Source: an uncultured Oscillospiraceae bacterium (lineage in GTDB: Bacteria > Bacillota > Clostridia > Oscillospirales > Oscillospiraceae). Taken from it: 12,197 nt of DNA. Location: positions 1 to 12,197 of the forward strand of contig CAKUAS010000031.1 of the NCBI GenBank assembly GCA_934636655.1, read 5' to 3'. The notes under the pieces were generated by a model. That model saw nothing but the letters and a program-made list of their open reading frames with translations. It made no database searches and had not been told where the DNA came from. Shown here piece by piece: positions 1 to 6,300 of this stretch (position 1 is its first letter; every line of letters starts with the position of its first letter). Made by a program: the position numbers and the translations under genes.

Positions 1-204
1 TTTCCAGAAATTTGCTCAAAAATTCGTTGGAGAGAAAACAGGAGAGACGGCAAAAAATATTCGATTTTGAGATTTTCCGTGTTGAGATGCATCAACGGAA
101 ATCAGGGGGACGAAAATCACAGGTCCTGCCGAAATTTCGAGTCAGGGCCGTTATGACCACTTCGATACCTATCCATATATACAAGCGGCGCGAGCCGGTT
201 GCTT
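1..204. other. Non-coding stretch downstream of the PH-domain gene
   Basis: No gene is supported here. The only structure seen is an imperfect dyad at about 74-102 (TTTCCGTGTTGA / TCAACGGAAA, with a two-base bulge). It lies about 100 bases past the end of the minus-strand PH gene and has no T-run directly after it on either strand, so it is not a convincing terminator. A short open frame starting at position 12 has no ribosome binding site and no family resemblance. Confidence 0.5.
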
Positions 205-606
205 TCAGTTCATGTCCTCAAGATCTATCGAATCGTCGTCGATGTCCATGCTCATCTCACCGATACGCATGCGGCGTTCGATCTTCATCTTCTCGACGTG
301 CTCATGGATGAGCTCTTTGACCTCGTTGGGCTGGCGGATGTTCTTGAGCGTAAGTTCAGGAATGCTCTTATCCGTCGACACCACCGTCACCGAGCCGACG
401 CCGAAAATGCGCTGCCACAGCGACACCGTAACGCGCAGATCGCGCACACGGTACAGGACGATCTCGTCGTGCTTAACGTTCAGGAAGCCGCGCTTCAAAA
501 ACAATCTGTCCTCGCTCAGCGCGTATCGGGTGAAGCTTATCGGCATGCCGAGGATGCGCTTACGGTCGTGCCAGATCTCAACTATCTTTGAAACGAGCTT
601 TGCCAT
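205..606 (-). CDS. Bacterial PH-domain (YdbS/DUF304-like) protein
   Basis: A 133-residue soluble protein. From about residue 25 to 105 it resembles the bacterial PH-like fold: the YALSEDRLFLKRGFLN segment, then alternating beta-type strands (EIVLYRVRDLRV, FGVGSVTVVST) and a closing helix (PNEVKELIHEHVEK). An acidic tail ends in DDDSIDLEDMN. The family (bPH2, often called DUF304) has no settled biochemical role, and many members are membrane anchored; no membrane segment is visible here. The ATG at 604-606 is preferred because AAGGAG (positions 615-620) lies eight bases upstream. An in-frame GTG at 613-615 overlaps that binding site and is unlikely to be used. The gene is transcribed away from the repeat element at 659-1145, whose end carries its probable -35 box. 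Confidence 0.8.
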   Translation of the reverse strand: MAKLVSKIVEIWHDRKRILGMPISFTRYALSEDRLFLKRGFLNVKHDEIVLYRVRDLRVTVSLWQRIFGVGSVTVVSTDKSIPELTLKNIRQPNEVKELIHEHVEKMKIERRMRIGEMSMDIDDDSIDLEDMN

Positions 607-635
607 CGCGGTCACTCCTTACATTATGCTATGAT

Positions 636-664
636 ATTCTACCTAATCCAGAACAAAAAATCAA
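636..664 (-). promoter_or_regulatory. Probable sigma-A promoter of the PH-domain gene, -35 inside repeat element 1
   Basis: Reading the minus strand: TTGATT (659-664), 17 bases, TAGAAT (636-641). The predicted start near 629 leaves a leader of about 23 bases before the ATG at 606. The TTGA core is part of the conserved end of repeat element 1 (minus strand CACTTGA followed by T). Seen directly; use as a promoter is inferred. Confidence 0.6.
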
Positions 665-1145
665 GTGTTTTTTTAGAGGCGCATTGGGGCGGCTGCCGAT
701 ACTTTTATCTTTGGCACCCGGTGTCGAAACGATGCATGAAACCGAGCCGCTTTGCCTGACGTGAGTACCGTGGGAATTTCTCGGCGCAGACAGGCGCATT
801 ACGATCATGAAACCGTAAGCGCAAGGGCCGCCTCTCGGCAAGCGTCAGCTTTCCGGCTTTGCCCGCGCCTTTGATACCGGTCCGCCGCAGCATGCATTGC
901 ATTCCGGTAAGCGTCAGCTTTCCGGTTTTGCCCGCATCTTCAATACCGGGCCACCGCAGCATGCATCGCATTTCCGGAAAGCGTCGACTTTCCGGTTTTG
1001 TTTGCACCGTCGATACCGGGCCACCGCAGCATGCATCGCATTTCCGGAAAGTGTAGACTTTTCGGTTTTGTTTGCACCGTCGATACCGGGCCACCGCAAT
1101 ATATGTATCGGTATAGTCTTAATGCGCATATAAAAAACTTGATAA
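659..1145. repeat. MITE-like intergenic element 1 with terminal inverted repeats
   Basis: This fills the gap between the PH gene and the DUF4127 gene and has no open frame worth calling. The left end (ATCAAGTGTTTTTTTAGAGG, then CGCATTG...GGCTGCCGATAC) matches the reverse complement of the right end (ATCAAGTTTTTTATATGCGC, then ATTAAGACTATACCGATAC), with small gaps. A subterminal module (GCGGTGGCCCGGTATCG, ending in AAAACC) follows. The same ends and module recur in element 2 (2912-3277), which shows that this is a repeat family and not a one-off. No transposase is present, so any movement would have to be in trans. No clear target-site duplication was found. Confidence 0.75.
841..1119. repeat. 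Tandem array of 69-70 bp units inside element 1
   Basis: Four consecutive units start at 841, 910, 980 and 1050 (69, 70, 70 bases, then a partial unit). Shared landmarks are GTC-GACTTTCCGGTTTTG, GATACCGGGCCACCGCAGC, and ATGCATCGCATTTCCGG. Units 2 and 3 are closest to each other; unit 1 has drifted most. At each junction a hairpin forms, best at 974-995 (CCGGAAAG / CTTTCCGG around CGTCGA) and followed by TTTTGTTTG, so each unit resembles a weak intrinsic terminator. The array is an amplification of the subterminal module of the element. Confidence 0.85.
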
Positions 1146-1167
1146 TTATATGAGGCTATAGTAAAAT
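1139..1167 (+). promoter_or_regulatory. Probable promoter of the DUF4127 lipoprotein gene, -35 in the element end
   Basis: TTGATA (1139-1144), 17 bases, TAAAAT (1162-1167). The -35 lies in the right terminal inverted repeat of element 1 (AAAAAACTTGATAAT). A better-looking TATAAT at 1173-1178 has no matching -35 at 16-18 bases and is therefore less likely. The leader to the ATG at 1212 would be about 38 bases. Confidence 0.5.
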
Positions 1168-1211
1168 TTTCTTATAATACTCAGGGACTTTGACCAAGCG
1201 AAGGAGAAACC

Positions 1212-2927
1212 ATGAAAAAACGTTTACTGGCCGGAGCGCTTGCGCTGCTGTGCCTTGCAGGCTGCTCAACGCCTGCACCCGATCCGCAGAATCTGCCGCA
1301 GGATAGCGGCGACGCGACGAAGGTCGCCTACGTTCCGCTGGACGATCGCCCCGTGAATACGGACAGAGTTGCGTACCTGGCCGGTTCACTCGGTTATGAG
1401 CTCGTTATGCCCGACGAGGAGGACTACCGCACGCGCCTCGACGAACAGCCCCTCGGCGAAAACGGCCTTAAATACGGCGACCGTGCCGCGCTGTACGAGT
1501 GGGTGCTCGCGCAGGAAGAGACCGGCTGCGACCGTTATATACTGTCGCTCGACCAGCTCACATCCGGCGGACTTGTAAACTCCCGCTGCTTCGCCGGAGA
1601 GGACGTCACGCTCTCGGACGGTACGGTCATGAGCGAAACACAGCTCATTGAAAGCCTGTTTGCGGCGCTCTCCGCGCCGGAGAACGAGATATGGATACTT
1701 GACACCGTCATGCGTCTCGCACCCACGGTCGGCTACGACGGCAACACGCTCAAAGACTACAACTCCCTGCGCGAATACGCCATGCAGGCGCGCCCGGAGC
1801 TTGACGGCGACGAGCTCACGCTCGAGAACATCGTCAAAAACTATCCGCTGGGCGCGGACGGCAAGGTCATACCCTATGACGAGACGGTCACGAGCGGCTA
1901 TTTTAAGTCCCGTGCGCGTAAGCTCGAACTGATAAAATGCGCGCTGGACGCATCGGCGAACATGGAAAACGTGCATTTTCTCATCGGAGTTGACGACTCT
2001 GCGCCGTCGGCAAGTATCCAGACAAGCGAACTCAAGTGGCTCAGCAGGGCGGTCACCGGGCGCGGTGCTGTACTGTCGGGCGCAGACGAGGACGGCATGC
2101 TGGCCGTCTGCAAGATGTACGCCGAGCTCGACTATGACGGCGCTCTGCCCGAGGTTTACGTCAGGTGCTTCGGCGGCGGTGCGGACATAGCGTCGAGCGA
2201 CTACGACCACCAGACGCTGAGTGAGATCATCAAGGCGCACCTCGATTATCTCGGCCTGGGCGAGACCGATTCTCCCGACGGAGAAAATGTGCTTCAGCTC
2301 GTCGCGCTCACGAAGCCGGCCGACGAAAGCCTCAAGAGCCGATACATCGACGATACAATTGCGGCGCTGCTCGAAAACGAGGAAAGCCGTGTGCCGACGA
2401 TATTCATGGACGCGGCAAGCAATCAGTATGGCGGCGATTTTCAGAAAAAGTTCCTGCGCAGCACGCAGCTCGGTTCGCTGCTGGGCTACGCCGGATTTTA
2501 CGACCTTGCGAACGTCACGGGCATTGCCCTCGCAAACGGTGTCGCGCGCTGGCTCTGCCTTGCTCAGGGCGGCCCGGAAACTCAGGGGCAGCTTGACGAT
2601 TTCCGCCGCACGCTCGCCGATTCGCTCATCAAGGATATCTGCTATAAAAACGACGCCAAGATCGAGCTTGACAGCTACATCCGCGGCGATCTCGGCGGCG
2701 ACCCCGATAATTTCAGCCGCAGCGGCACCGACCCGCAGATCGTGCTCGACAAGGCGCAGAAGCTGCTCGACGGCAGCAGTGCGAGCGTTCTTAAAAACCT
2801 CGAGCATAGCTCGCTCCTCACCGATCTCAACGGCGGTACCGCGGGCTTCGGTACGCTTGCCATAAAAGACCTCTCTTTCCCATGGCTGCGCATCTTCGAG
2901 CTCCGCTTCACTTTAGAGGCGAATTGA
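1212..2927 (+). CDS. DUF4127 family lipoprotein
   Basis: A 571-residue secreted lipoprotein. The first 18 residues form a lipoprotein signal peptide: MKKR, a hydrophobic core, then the lipobox LAGC with Cys18 as the lipidation site. An S/T/P/D-rich linker to about residue 37 follows. The mature domain opens with AYVPLDDRPVN (39-49), the hallmark of DUF4127, and later has ILSLDQLTSGGLVNSR, another conserved block. The family is about 500 residues and its activity is unknown. A cell-envelope role is likely only from the lipid anchor. AAGGAG at 1201-1206 fixes the start. The C-terminus FPWLRIFELRF matches the usual family end; the last four residues (LEAN) and the TGA stop lie inside the end of repeat element 2. 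No operon partner is visible; repeat elements flank it on both sides. Confidence 0.85.
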   Translation: MKKRLLAGALALLCLAGCSTPAPDPQNLPQDSGDATKVAYVPLDDRPVNTDRVAYLAGSLGYELVMPDEEDYRTRLDEQPLGENGLKYGDRAALYEWVLAQEETGCDRYILSLDQLTSGGLVNSRCFAGEDVTLSDGTVMSETQLIESLFAALSAPENEIWILDTVMRLAPTVGYDGNTLKDYNSLREYAMQARPELDGDELTLENIVKNYPLGADGKVIPYDETVTSGYFKSRARKLELIKCALDASANMENVHFLIGVDDSAPSASIQTSELKWLSRAVTGRGAVLSGADEDGMLAVCKMYAELDYDGALPEVYVRCFGGGADIASSDYDHQTLSEIIKAHLDYLGLGETDSPDGENVLQLVALTKPADESLKSRYIDDTIAALLENEESRVPTIFMDAASNQYGGDFQKKFLRSTQLGSLLGYAGFYDLANVTGIALANGVARWLCLAQGGPETQGQLDDFRRTLADSLIKDICYKNDAKIELDSYIRGDLGGDPDNFSRSGTDPQIVLDKAQKLLDGSSASVLKNLEHSSLLTDLNGGTAGFGTLAIKDLSFPWLRIFELRFTLEAN

Positions 2928-3277
2928 GGCTGCTACGGATACAGTGATTGCGCAAGCCCGGTATCGAGATTGCGGCATAAACCATAATGTTTCGCTCCTC
3001 GCATGCGCAGTGTGAGCTTTACCGGTGCCCGGTACCCAAATCTCAGTTACGGACAAAATGTGGAAAAAAGAGAGTGCAGACAATGTCTGCACTCTCTTTT
3101 TATGTTTGTTTTAATTTTCAGCTGCCGCAATGCCGGATCATAAAAAGATCCGCTCCGAACCAATGGCTCGCGAAACCGTACGGTTTCTGCCGTAGTCCCG
3201 ATACCGGGCTACCGCAATATGCGTATAGGTACAGCCTTAATTCGCCTCTAAAAATTCGCCTCTAAAAACACTTGACA
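2912..3277. repeat. MITE-like intergenic element 2, same family as element 1
   Basis: The left end (TTTAGAGGCGAATTGAGGCT, then G..GGATAC...ATTGCG..AGCCCGGTATCG) aligns with the reverse complement of the right end (TTTAGAGGCGAATTAAGGCT, then GTACCTATAC...ATTGCGGTAGCCCGGTATCG). The alignment continues to AAACC...GTTTCGC, giving inverted arms of about 85 bases. The right end carries a perfect 14-base direct duplication (ATTCGCCTCTAAAA at 3240-3253 and 3254-3267). The middle holds a strong terminator (3064-3101), and further palindromes lie at 3134-3152 (CGGATC / GATCCG) and 3172-3187 (GAAACCGTACGGTTTC). No coding content. The element starts inside the end of the DUF4127 gene and ends in the psuG promoter. 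Confidence 0.8.
3064..3101. terminator. Strong, probably bidirectional intrinsic terminator within element 2
   Basis: The perfect inverted repeat GAGAGTGCAGACA (3070-3082) and TGTCTGCACTCTC (3084-3096) is flanked by an A-run on the left and a T-run on the right, so it can act on both strands. It ends DUF4127 transcription and shields psuG. Confidence 0.9.
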
Positions 3278-3300
3278 ACGGGAAAAAGATTGCTTATAAT
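3272..3300 (+). promoter_or_regulatory. Consensus sigma-A promoter of psuG
   Basis: A perfect TTGACA (3272-3277), a 17-base spacer and a perfect TATAAT (3295-3300). The -35 is contiguous with the end of repeat element 2 (CTCTAAAAACACTTGACA). The predicted start is near 3307, giving a leader of about 31 bases before the psuG ATG. Confidence 0.9.
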
Positions 3301-3337
3301 ACACTTTTCAGAAATGAAAAAGAAATGGAGCATTATT

Positions 3338-4249
3338 ATGAATAAATATCTTGACATCTCCCCCGAAGTACAGCAGGCGCTGGCGGAAGGTAAGCCCGTC
3401 GTAGCGCTCGAGAGCACGATCATCTCCCACGGCATGCCTTATCCGAAGAACGTCGAAACGGCGATGCTGGTCGAGAAAACGATACGCGATAACGGTGCAG
3501 TTCCCGCGACGATCGCGATCATCGGCGGCAGACTCAAGGCCGGTCTGTCCCCCGAGGAGATCGAGTATCTCGGCAAGTCCGGACGCAAGGTCGCAAAGGT
3601 ATCCCGCCGCGACCTCGCAGCCATAGTCGCGCGCGGCGCTGACGGCGCAACGACCGTTACCACCACGATGATCATTGCCCACATGGCCGGCATCAAGGTC
3701 TTTGCGACCGGCGGCATCGGCGGCGTACACCGCGGTGCGGAGACCACCATGGATATTTCCGCCGACCTCGAAGAGCTCGCGAGCACGCCCGTCATGGTCG
3801 TGTGCGCAGGCGCGAAGAGCATCCTTGACCTCGGCCTTACGCTCGAGTACCTCGAGACTAAGGGCGTTCCCGTCATCGGCTACGGAACGGACGAGCTGCC
3901 CGCGTTCTACACCCGCTGCAGCGGCTTCGGCGTCGACTACCGCGTTGACACTCCGACCGAGCTTGCCGCGATGTTCAAGGCTCAGCAGGATCTCGGCATG
4001 AAGGGTGGCATGCTCGTCACCAACCCCATCCCCGAGCAGTACGCCATGGATAAAGAGGTCATCGACGCGGCCATCGATCAGGCTGTCGCGGAGAGCAAGG
4101 AAAAAGGTATCCACGGCAAGGAGACCACACCGTTCCTGCTGGCGCGCGTTGTCGAGCTCACCGGCGGCGACTCGCTCGAGAGCAACATCCAGCTCGTCCT
4201 CAATAACGCCATCGTCGCGTCCAAAACAGCGGCGGAGCTGTGCAAGTAA
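3338..4249 (+). CDS. psuG: Pseudouridine-5'-phosphate glycosidase
   Basis: A 303-residue cytosolic enzyme. The family reversibly splits pseudouridine 5'-phosphate into uracil and ribose 5-phosphate, breaking the C-glycosidic bond during pseudouridine salvage. The sequence is family-like throughout: VVALESTIISHGMPYPKN, GRLKAGLS, ATTVTTTM, FATGGIGGVHRG and VVCAGAKSILDLG. With a constant offset of six from the E. coli enzyme, the active-site residues are all present: Glu25, Lys87, Asp143, Lys160 (Schiff-base lysine) and Asn283. The ATG at 3338 is chosen because TGGAG lies at 3326-3330 and this start gives the usual family length; an in-frame ATG at 3314 has no binding site. No pseudouridine kinase (psuK) or transporter is adjacent, so this is a single-gene unit bounded by its own promoter and terminator. 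Confidence 0.95.
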   Translation: MNKYLDISPEVQQALAEGKPVVALESTIISHGMPYPKNVETAMLVEKTIRDNGAVPATIAIIGGRLKAGLSPEEIEYLGKSGRKVAKVSRRDLAAIVARGADGATTVTTTMIIAHMAGIKVFATGGIGGVHRGAETTMDISADLEELASTPVMVVCAGAKSILDLGLTLEYLETKGVPVIGYGTDELPAFYTRCSGFGVDYRVDTPTELAAMFKAQQDLGMKGGMLVTNPIPEQYAMDKEVIDAAIDQAVAESKEKGIHGKETTPFLLARVVELTGGDSLESNIQLVLNNAIVASKTAAELCK

Positions 4250-4268
4250 ATTATTATAGTATAGTCGG

Positions 4269-4301
4269 AAAAACCGCGGGAGCAGAACTCCCGCGGTTTT
4301 T
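4269..4301 (+). terminator. Intrinsic terminator of psuG
   Basis: A perfect stem AAAAACCGCGGGAG / CTCCCGCGGTTTTT with a five-base loop (CAGAA), 20 bases after the psuG stop. The A/T flanks make it potentially active in both directions. Confidence 0.95.
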
Positions 4302-4327
4302 GTCGGGCAAAATCTGCGCCGGGGGTA

Positions 4328-4356
4328 TTGACTTGCTCGGCATCGTGTGGTATTAT
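4328..4356 (+). promoter_or_regulatory. Promoter of the initiator tRNA gene
   Basis: TTGACT (4328-4333), 17 bases, TATTAT (4351-4356). The transcript would start about 20 bases before the mature tRNA 5' end at 4383. Confidence 0.75.
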
Positions 4357-4382
4357 ATATAAGCTTTAAGGAGCACGGATAT

Positions 4383-4459
<77 letters not shown>

Positions 4460-4461
4460 CC

Positions 4462-4504
4462 AATGCACGGTAATTTTGATAGAATTACTGTGCATTTTCT
4501 TTTT
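4462..4504 (+). terminator. Terminator of the tRNA-fMet gene
   Basis: The stem AATGCACGGTAATT / AATTACTGTGCATT (one G-T pair) has a seven-base loop and is followed by a T-rich run (TTCTTTTT). It starts at the second encoded CCA. Confidence 0.9.
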
Positions 4505-4554
4505 ACCTGAAATCCTTGATATTCAAGGGTTTTCGGCTTCCGCAGGCATAACAG

Positions 4555-4590
4555 AGCCCGTCCTGGAGTCATTTCCGGGGCGGGCTTTTT
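4555..4590 (+). terminator. Second intrinsic terminator downstream of the tRNA
   Basis: AGCCCGTCC (4555-4563) pairs with GGGCGGGCT (4578-4586), with one wobble, and TTTTT follows. It has no gene of its own and may be the original end of something lost from between it and the tRNA, or a backup terminator. Confidence 0.7.
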
Positions 4591-4615
4591 CTGTTTATTC
4601 GGTTTTCTACGGAGG

Positions 4616-4733
4616 TTCCCGTTGTAACTTCGACTGCGGGACAATCGGTAATAACGCTCCCGTTGTAACATTGACCGAGCAGCCGGGAATTTTTTATTCC
4701 CGTTGCAACTTCGTTTTTCCCGTTGGCACATAG
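4616..4733. repeat. Four short direct repeats, consensus TTCCCGTTGNAACTTCG
   Basis: Copies of CCCGTTG begin at 4618, 4659, 4699 and 4719. The first three extend to CCCGTTGTAACTTCGAC, CCCGTTGTAACATTGAC and CCCGTTGCAACTTCG; the fourth is shorter (CCCGTTGGCACA). Spacings are 41, 40 and 20 bases, roughly four, four and two helical turns, so the copies lie on one face of the DNA. They sit just downstream of a tRNA gene, in no gene. Integrase arm sites, a regulator array or a decayed repeat are all possible; nothing in the sequence decides. Confidence 0.6.
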
Positions 4734-4738
4734 GGGCA

Positions 4739-5118
4739 TTAACATAGTTCGGCAGAAATGATGCACGTTTCCTCGTCAAAATCTATGATTATACTTTCTC
4801 CTGATCTGGCATAAAAGACGCAAAACGGTCGTTCCAACTCTGGAGCCAGGCCTGGGAATTCATCTTGGCGCATTAGTTTTCGATCACTGCTATTGCCAAA
4901 CTTTATTTCTCCTAAATCCCTAAAAGGGTCAACGATTTTAATGTCTCGACAGTTCTGGAAGGTCAGTTTTATCCTGCTTTGATCAAAACCCGCTGGTCGT
5001 TCCTTGCTGAGATACCTGGAAGAGCTCACTTTCCAGTCCGCAATATCAAATACAAATGATACGGAACCGCGGTTTCGTTCATGCTGCTTTTCTAAATGGA
5101 TTTCTAATAATTCTCCAT
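4739..5118 (-). pseudogene. C-terminal remnant of an unrecognised protein
   Basis: The minus-strand frame is open from the junction near 5118 to the TAA at 4739-4741, about 126 codons. It reads as real protein (VSFVFDIADWKV, RIKLTFQNCRDIKIVDPF, FYARSGESIIIDFDEETC). The first in-frame start codon is a GTG at 5027-5029 with no binding site, yet protein-like sequence continues upstream of it to the junction, where it meets an HxlR fragment running the other way. This indicates that the original N-terminus is lost. No family is recognised. Below its end lie the direct repeats and no terminator. Confidence 0.5.
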
Positions 5119-5439
5119 AAGATATCGCACAAGATGTTTGCCCAGCAGCTCAAGGAGCTTGAGGCGGATGGTCTGATAACCCGCGACGAATATGACGACG
5201 GAGTGTCGACCCGCATTAAATACAGCATCAGCGAAAAGGGCAAGTTCATCGTGCCGGTCATTCTGTATATGCGTGATTGGGGTACGATTTTCGGCGAGGA
5301 GTTCCCCATAAGCTCGCTTGGCCGAACAAAGGGAGACTGGCAGGGCAAAACGATCAGCTACGGATATACCTCGGAGGCTGACCCGAACATCAGTGTCAAA
5401 ATCGAATTCAATGTAGGAATTGAAAAAGAAGAAAAGTAA
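5119..5439 (+). pseudogene. HxlR-family winged-helix regulator, N-terminally truncated
   Basis: From codon 5122 the frame matches the HxlR domain: ISHKMFAQQLKELEADGLITRDEY, then STRIKYSISEKGKFIVPVIL, then MRDWG. HxlR proteins usually have about 40 more residues first, including the metal/redox-region cysteine and the first helices (a GGKW-type block). These are missing, and upstream codons back to an ATG at 5056 have no resemblance and no ribosome binding site. The domain is followed by a 38-residue tail (GDWQGKTISYGYTSEADPNI and onward) that is unusual for the family. HxlR regulators typically sit next to the gene they control, here probably the TIGR04076 gene that follows. A functional short form starting elsewhere is possible but unlikely. 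Confidence 0.65.
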
Positions 5440-5464
5440 AAGCGGAGGCGCAATGCCTCCGCTT
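5440..5464. terminator. Hairpin after the HxlR remnant
   Basis: A perfect 10-bp stem AAGCGGAGGC / GCCTCCGCTT with loop GCAAT directly after the TAA. On the plus strand only GTTC follows, so termination there would be weak. On the minus strand a T-rich stretch follows (TTTTACTTTTC). Confidence 0.5.
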
Positions 5465-5506
5465 GTTCAAAAATATCGGAAATAAAAATAAGGAGAAAAT
5501 GAAATA

Positions 5507-5899
5507 ATGAAGCATAAAGTGAAAGTAACGGTTTTGGATAAAAAGCTGTATCCCGAACTGCAGCAGCAGTATTGTGCCGACCCCAACTCCGGAGCCTGTC
5601 CGTGCTACAATCTCGGCGATGAATTTGTGTTTTACCGTGATGACGAACGTGATGACTTTTGGCATATGGGTCTGAACACGCTTGTTAAAACTGCCGGCGA
5701 TGCCGATACTGTCGCGGGCGGGCCTAAAATCCCGTTCTGCTCGGAAGCATGGGATGCCATTTCCCGTTACATATACACGGGATTACAGGGCGGCTCCATC
5801 ATGAAGGGGTGGATGAATGCCGAAAACACAATGGTCACCTGCTGCTCGGACGGCACAAGGCCGGTCATATTCAAGATAGAACGGATCGACTATGACTGA
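5507..5899 (+). CDS. TIGR04076 family protein
   Basis: A 130-residue soluble protein of unknown function matching TIGR04076 by its characteristic blocks: KVKVTVLDKKLYPELQQQY near the start, a cysteine-bearing segment GACPCYNLGDEF, FCSEAWDAISRYIYTGLQGG in the middle, and TCCSDGTRPVIFKIERID at the end. Conserved cysteines (two around residue 31, one near 77, the CC pair near 112) suggest metal or redox chemistry, which is inference. The length is as expected. AAGGAG is at 5490-5495. The ATG at 5507 overlaps the stop of a two-codon reading frame (ATGAAATAATG, 5499-5509). No promoter is seen directly upstream, so expression probably comes from the disrupted HxlR unit. Confidence 0.85.
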   Translation: MKHKVKVTVLDKKLYPELQQQYCADPNSGACPCYNLGDEFVFYRDDERDDFWHMGLNTLVKTAGDADTVAGGPKIPFCSEAWDAISRYIYTGLQGGSIMKGWMNAENTMVTCCSDGTRPVIFKIERIDYD

Positions 5900-6248
5900 C
5901 GGGTAGGCGGATAGGACGGAAAGACCGTGCCGCCGTGTACATTAGATAAAGTGTGCTGTCGGCTTCAAAGTATCCGTTCCCGCCCCTTCGTTTTAACGGC
6001 TGTTTAATTCGAAATCAAGAACAGAATTATCTTCCCCCATAGCAATAGCCATCCCTAATCTATTTGTCTTTTGCATTATATTGTATTGATAAAATATATC
6101 ACAAATCGTTAGTCCGTGCAACCAACCGGCCATCGCAGTGCACATCAAATATATACGAAAAAACTCCGTAGAGACACAATGCCTAAACTGACAGGCGTCG
6201 AACACCCGTCAGCTTAAGAGCGGCTTATGTCGTTTCTTTCATATATGA
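5900..6248. other. Gap with no confident gene
   Basis: About 350 bases between two genes. A minus-strand frame at 5993-6205 could encode 70 residues (TAMAGWLHGLTICDIF, LGMAIAMGEDNSVLDF) and has a protein-like internal stretch. However, it starts with GTG, has no ribosome binding site, has a stop one codon further upstream (6209-6211) and matches no family recognised here. It may be a remnant. An imperfect hairpin lies at about 5910-5938 (GGCGG...CCGCC with an inner ACGG/CCGT). Nothing else stands out. Confidence 0.4.
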
Positions 6249-6275
6249 TATACTTTTGTTTGCGCCAAGCGCAAA
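6249..6275 (+). promoter_or_regulatory. Possible -10 with an adjacent 17-base palindrome
   Basis: TATACT at 6249-6254 could be a -10; the -35 position has no good match. Directly downstream, TTTGCGC CAA GCGCAAA (6259-6275) is a perfect inverted repeat at about the transcription start, a typical place for a repressor operator. No regulator for it is identified in the window. Confidence 0.35.
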
Positions 6276-6300
6276 TTAATATCAAAAAGGAATTTTACAA

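Noticed and set aside
613..615. GTG start for the PH-domain gene
   Set aside because: It overlaps the AAGGAG binding site that is properly spaced for the ATG at 604-606.
841..1119. CRISPR array
   Set aside because: The 69-70 base units are similar over their full length, with no unique spacers, and no cas gene is present.
1173..1178. TATAAT as the -10 of the DUF4127 promoter
   Set aside because: No acceptable -35 at 16-18 bases upstream; the TTGATA-17-TAAAAT pair fits better. It remains possible if an activator is used.
1386..2807. Minus-strand frame of 473 codons
   Set aside because: Antisense shadow of the GC-rich DUF4127 gene. It has no binding site and its composition follows the mirrored codons of the real gene.
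3314..3337. Earlier psuG start at ATG 3314
   Set aside because: No ribosome binding site in front of it, and it lies only about seven bases from the predicted transcription start. The ATG at 3338 gives the family length and correct active-site numbering.
5056..5118. Full-length HxlR protein starting at ATG 5056
   Set aside because: The first 21 codons are antisense to the other remnant, show no HxlR resemblance, and no binding site precedes the ATG.
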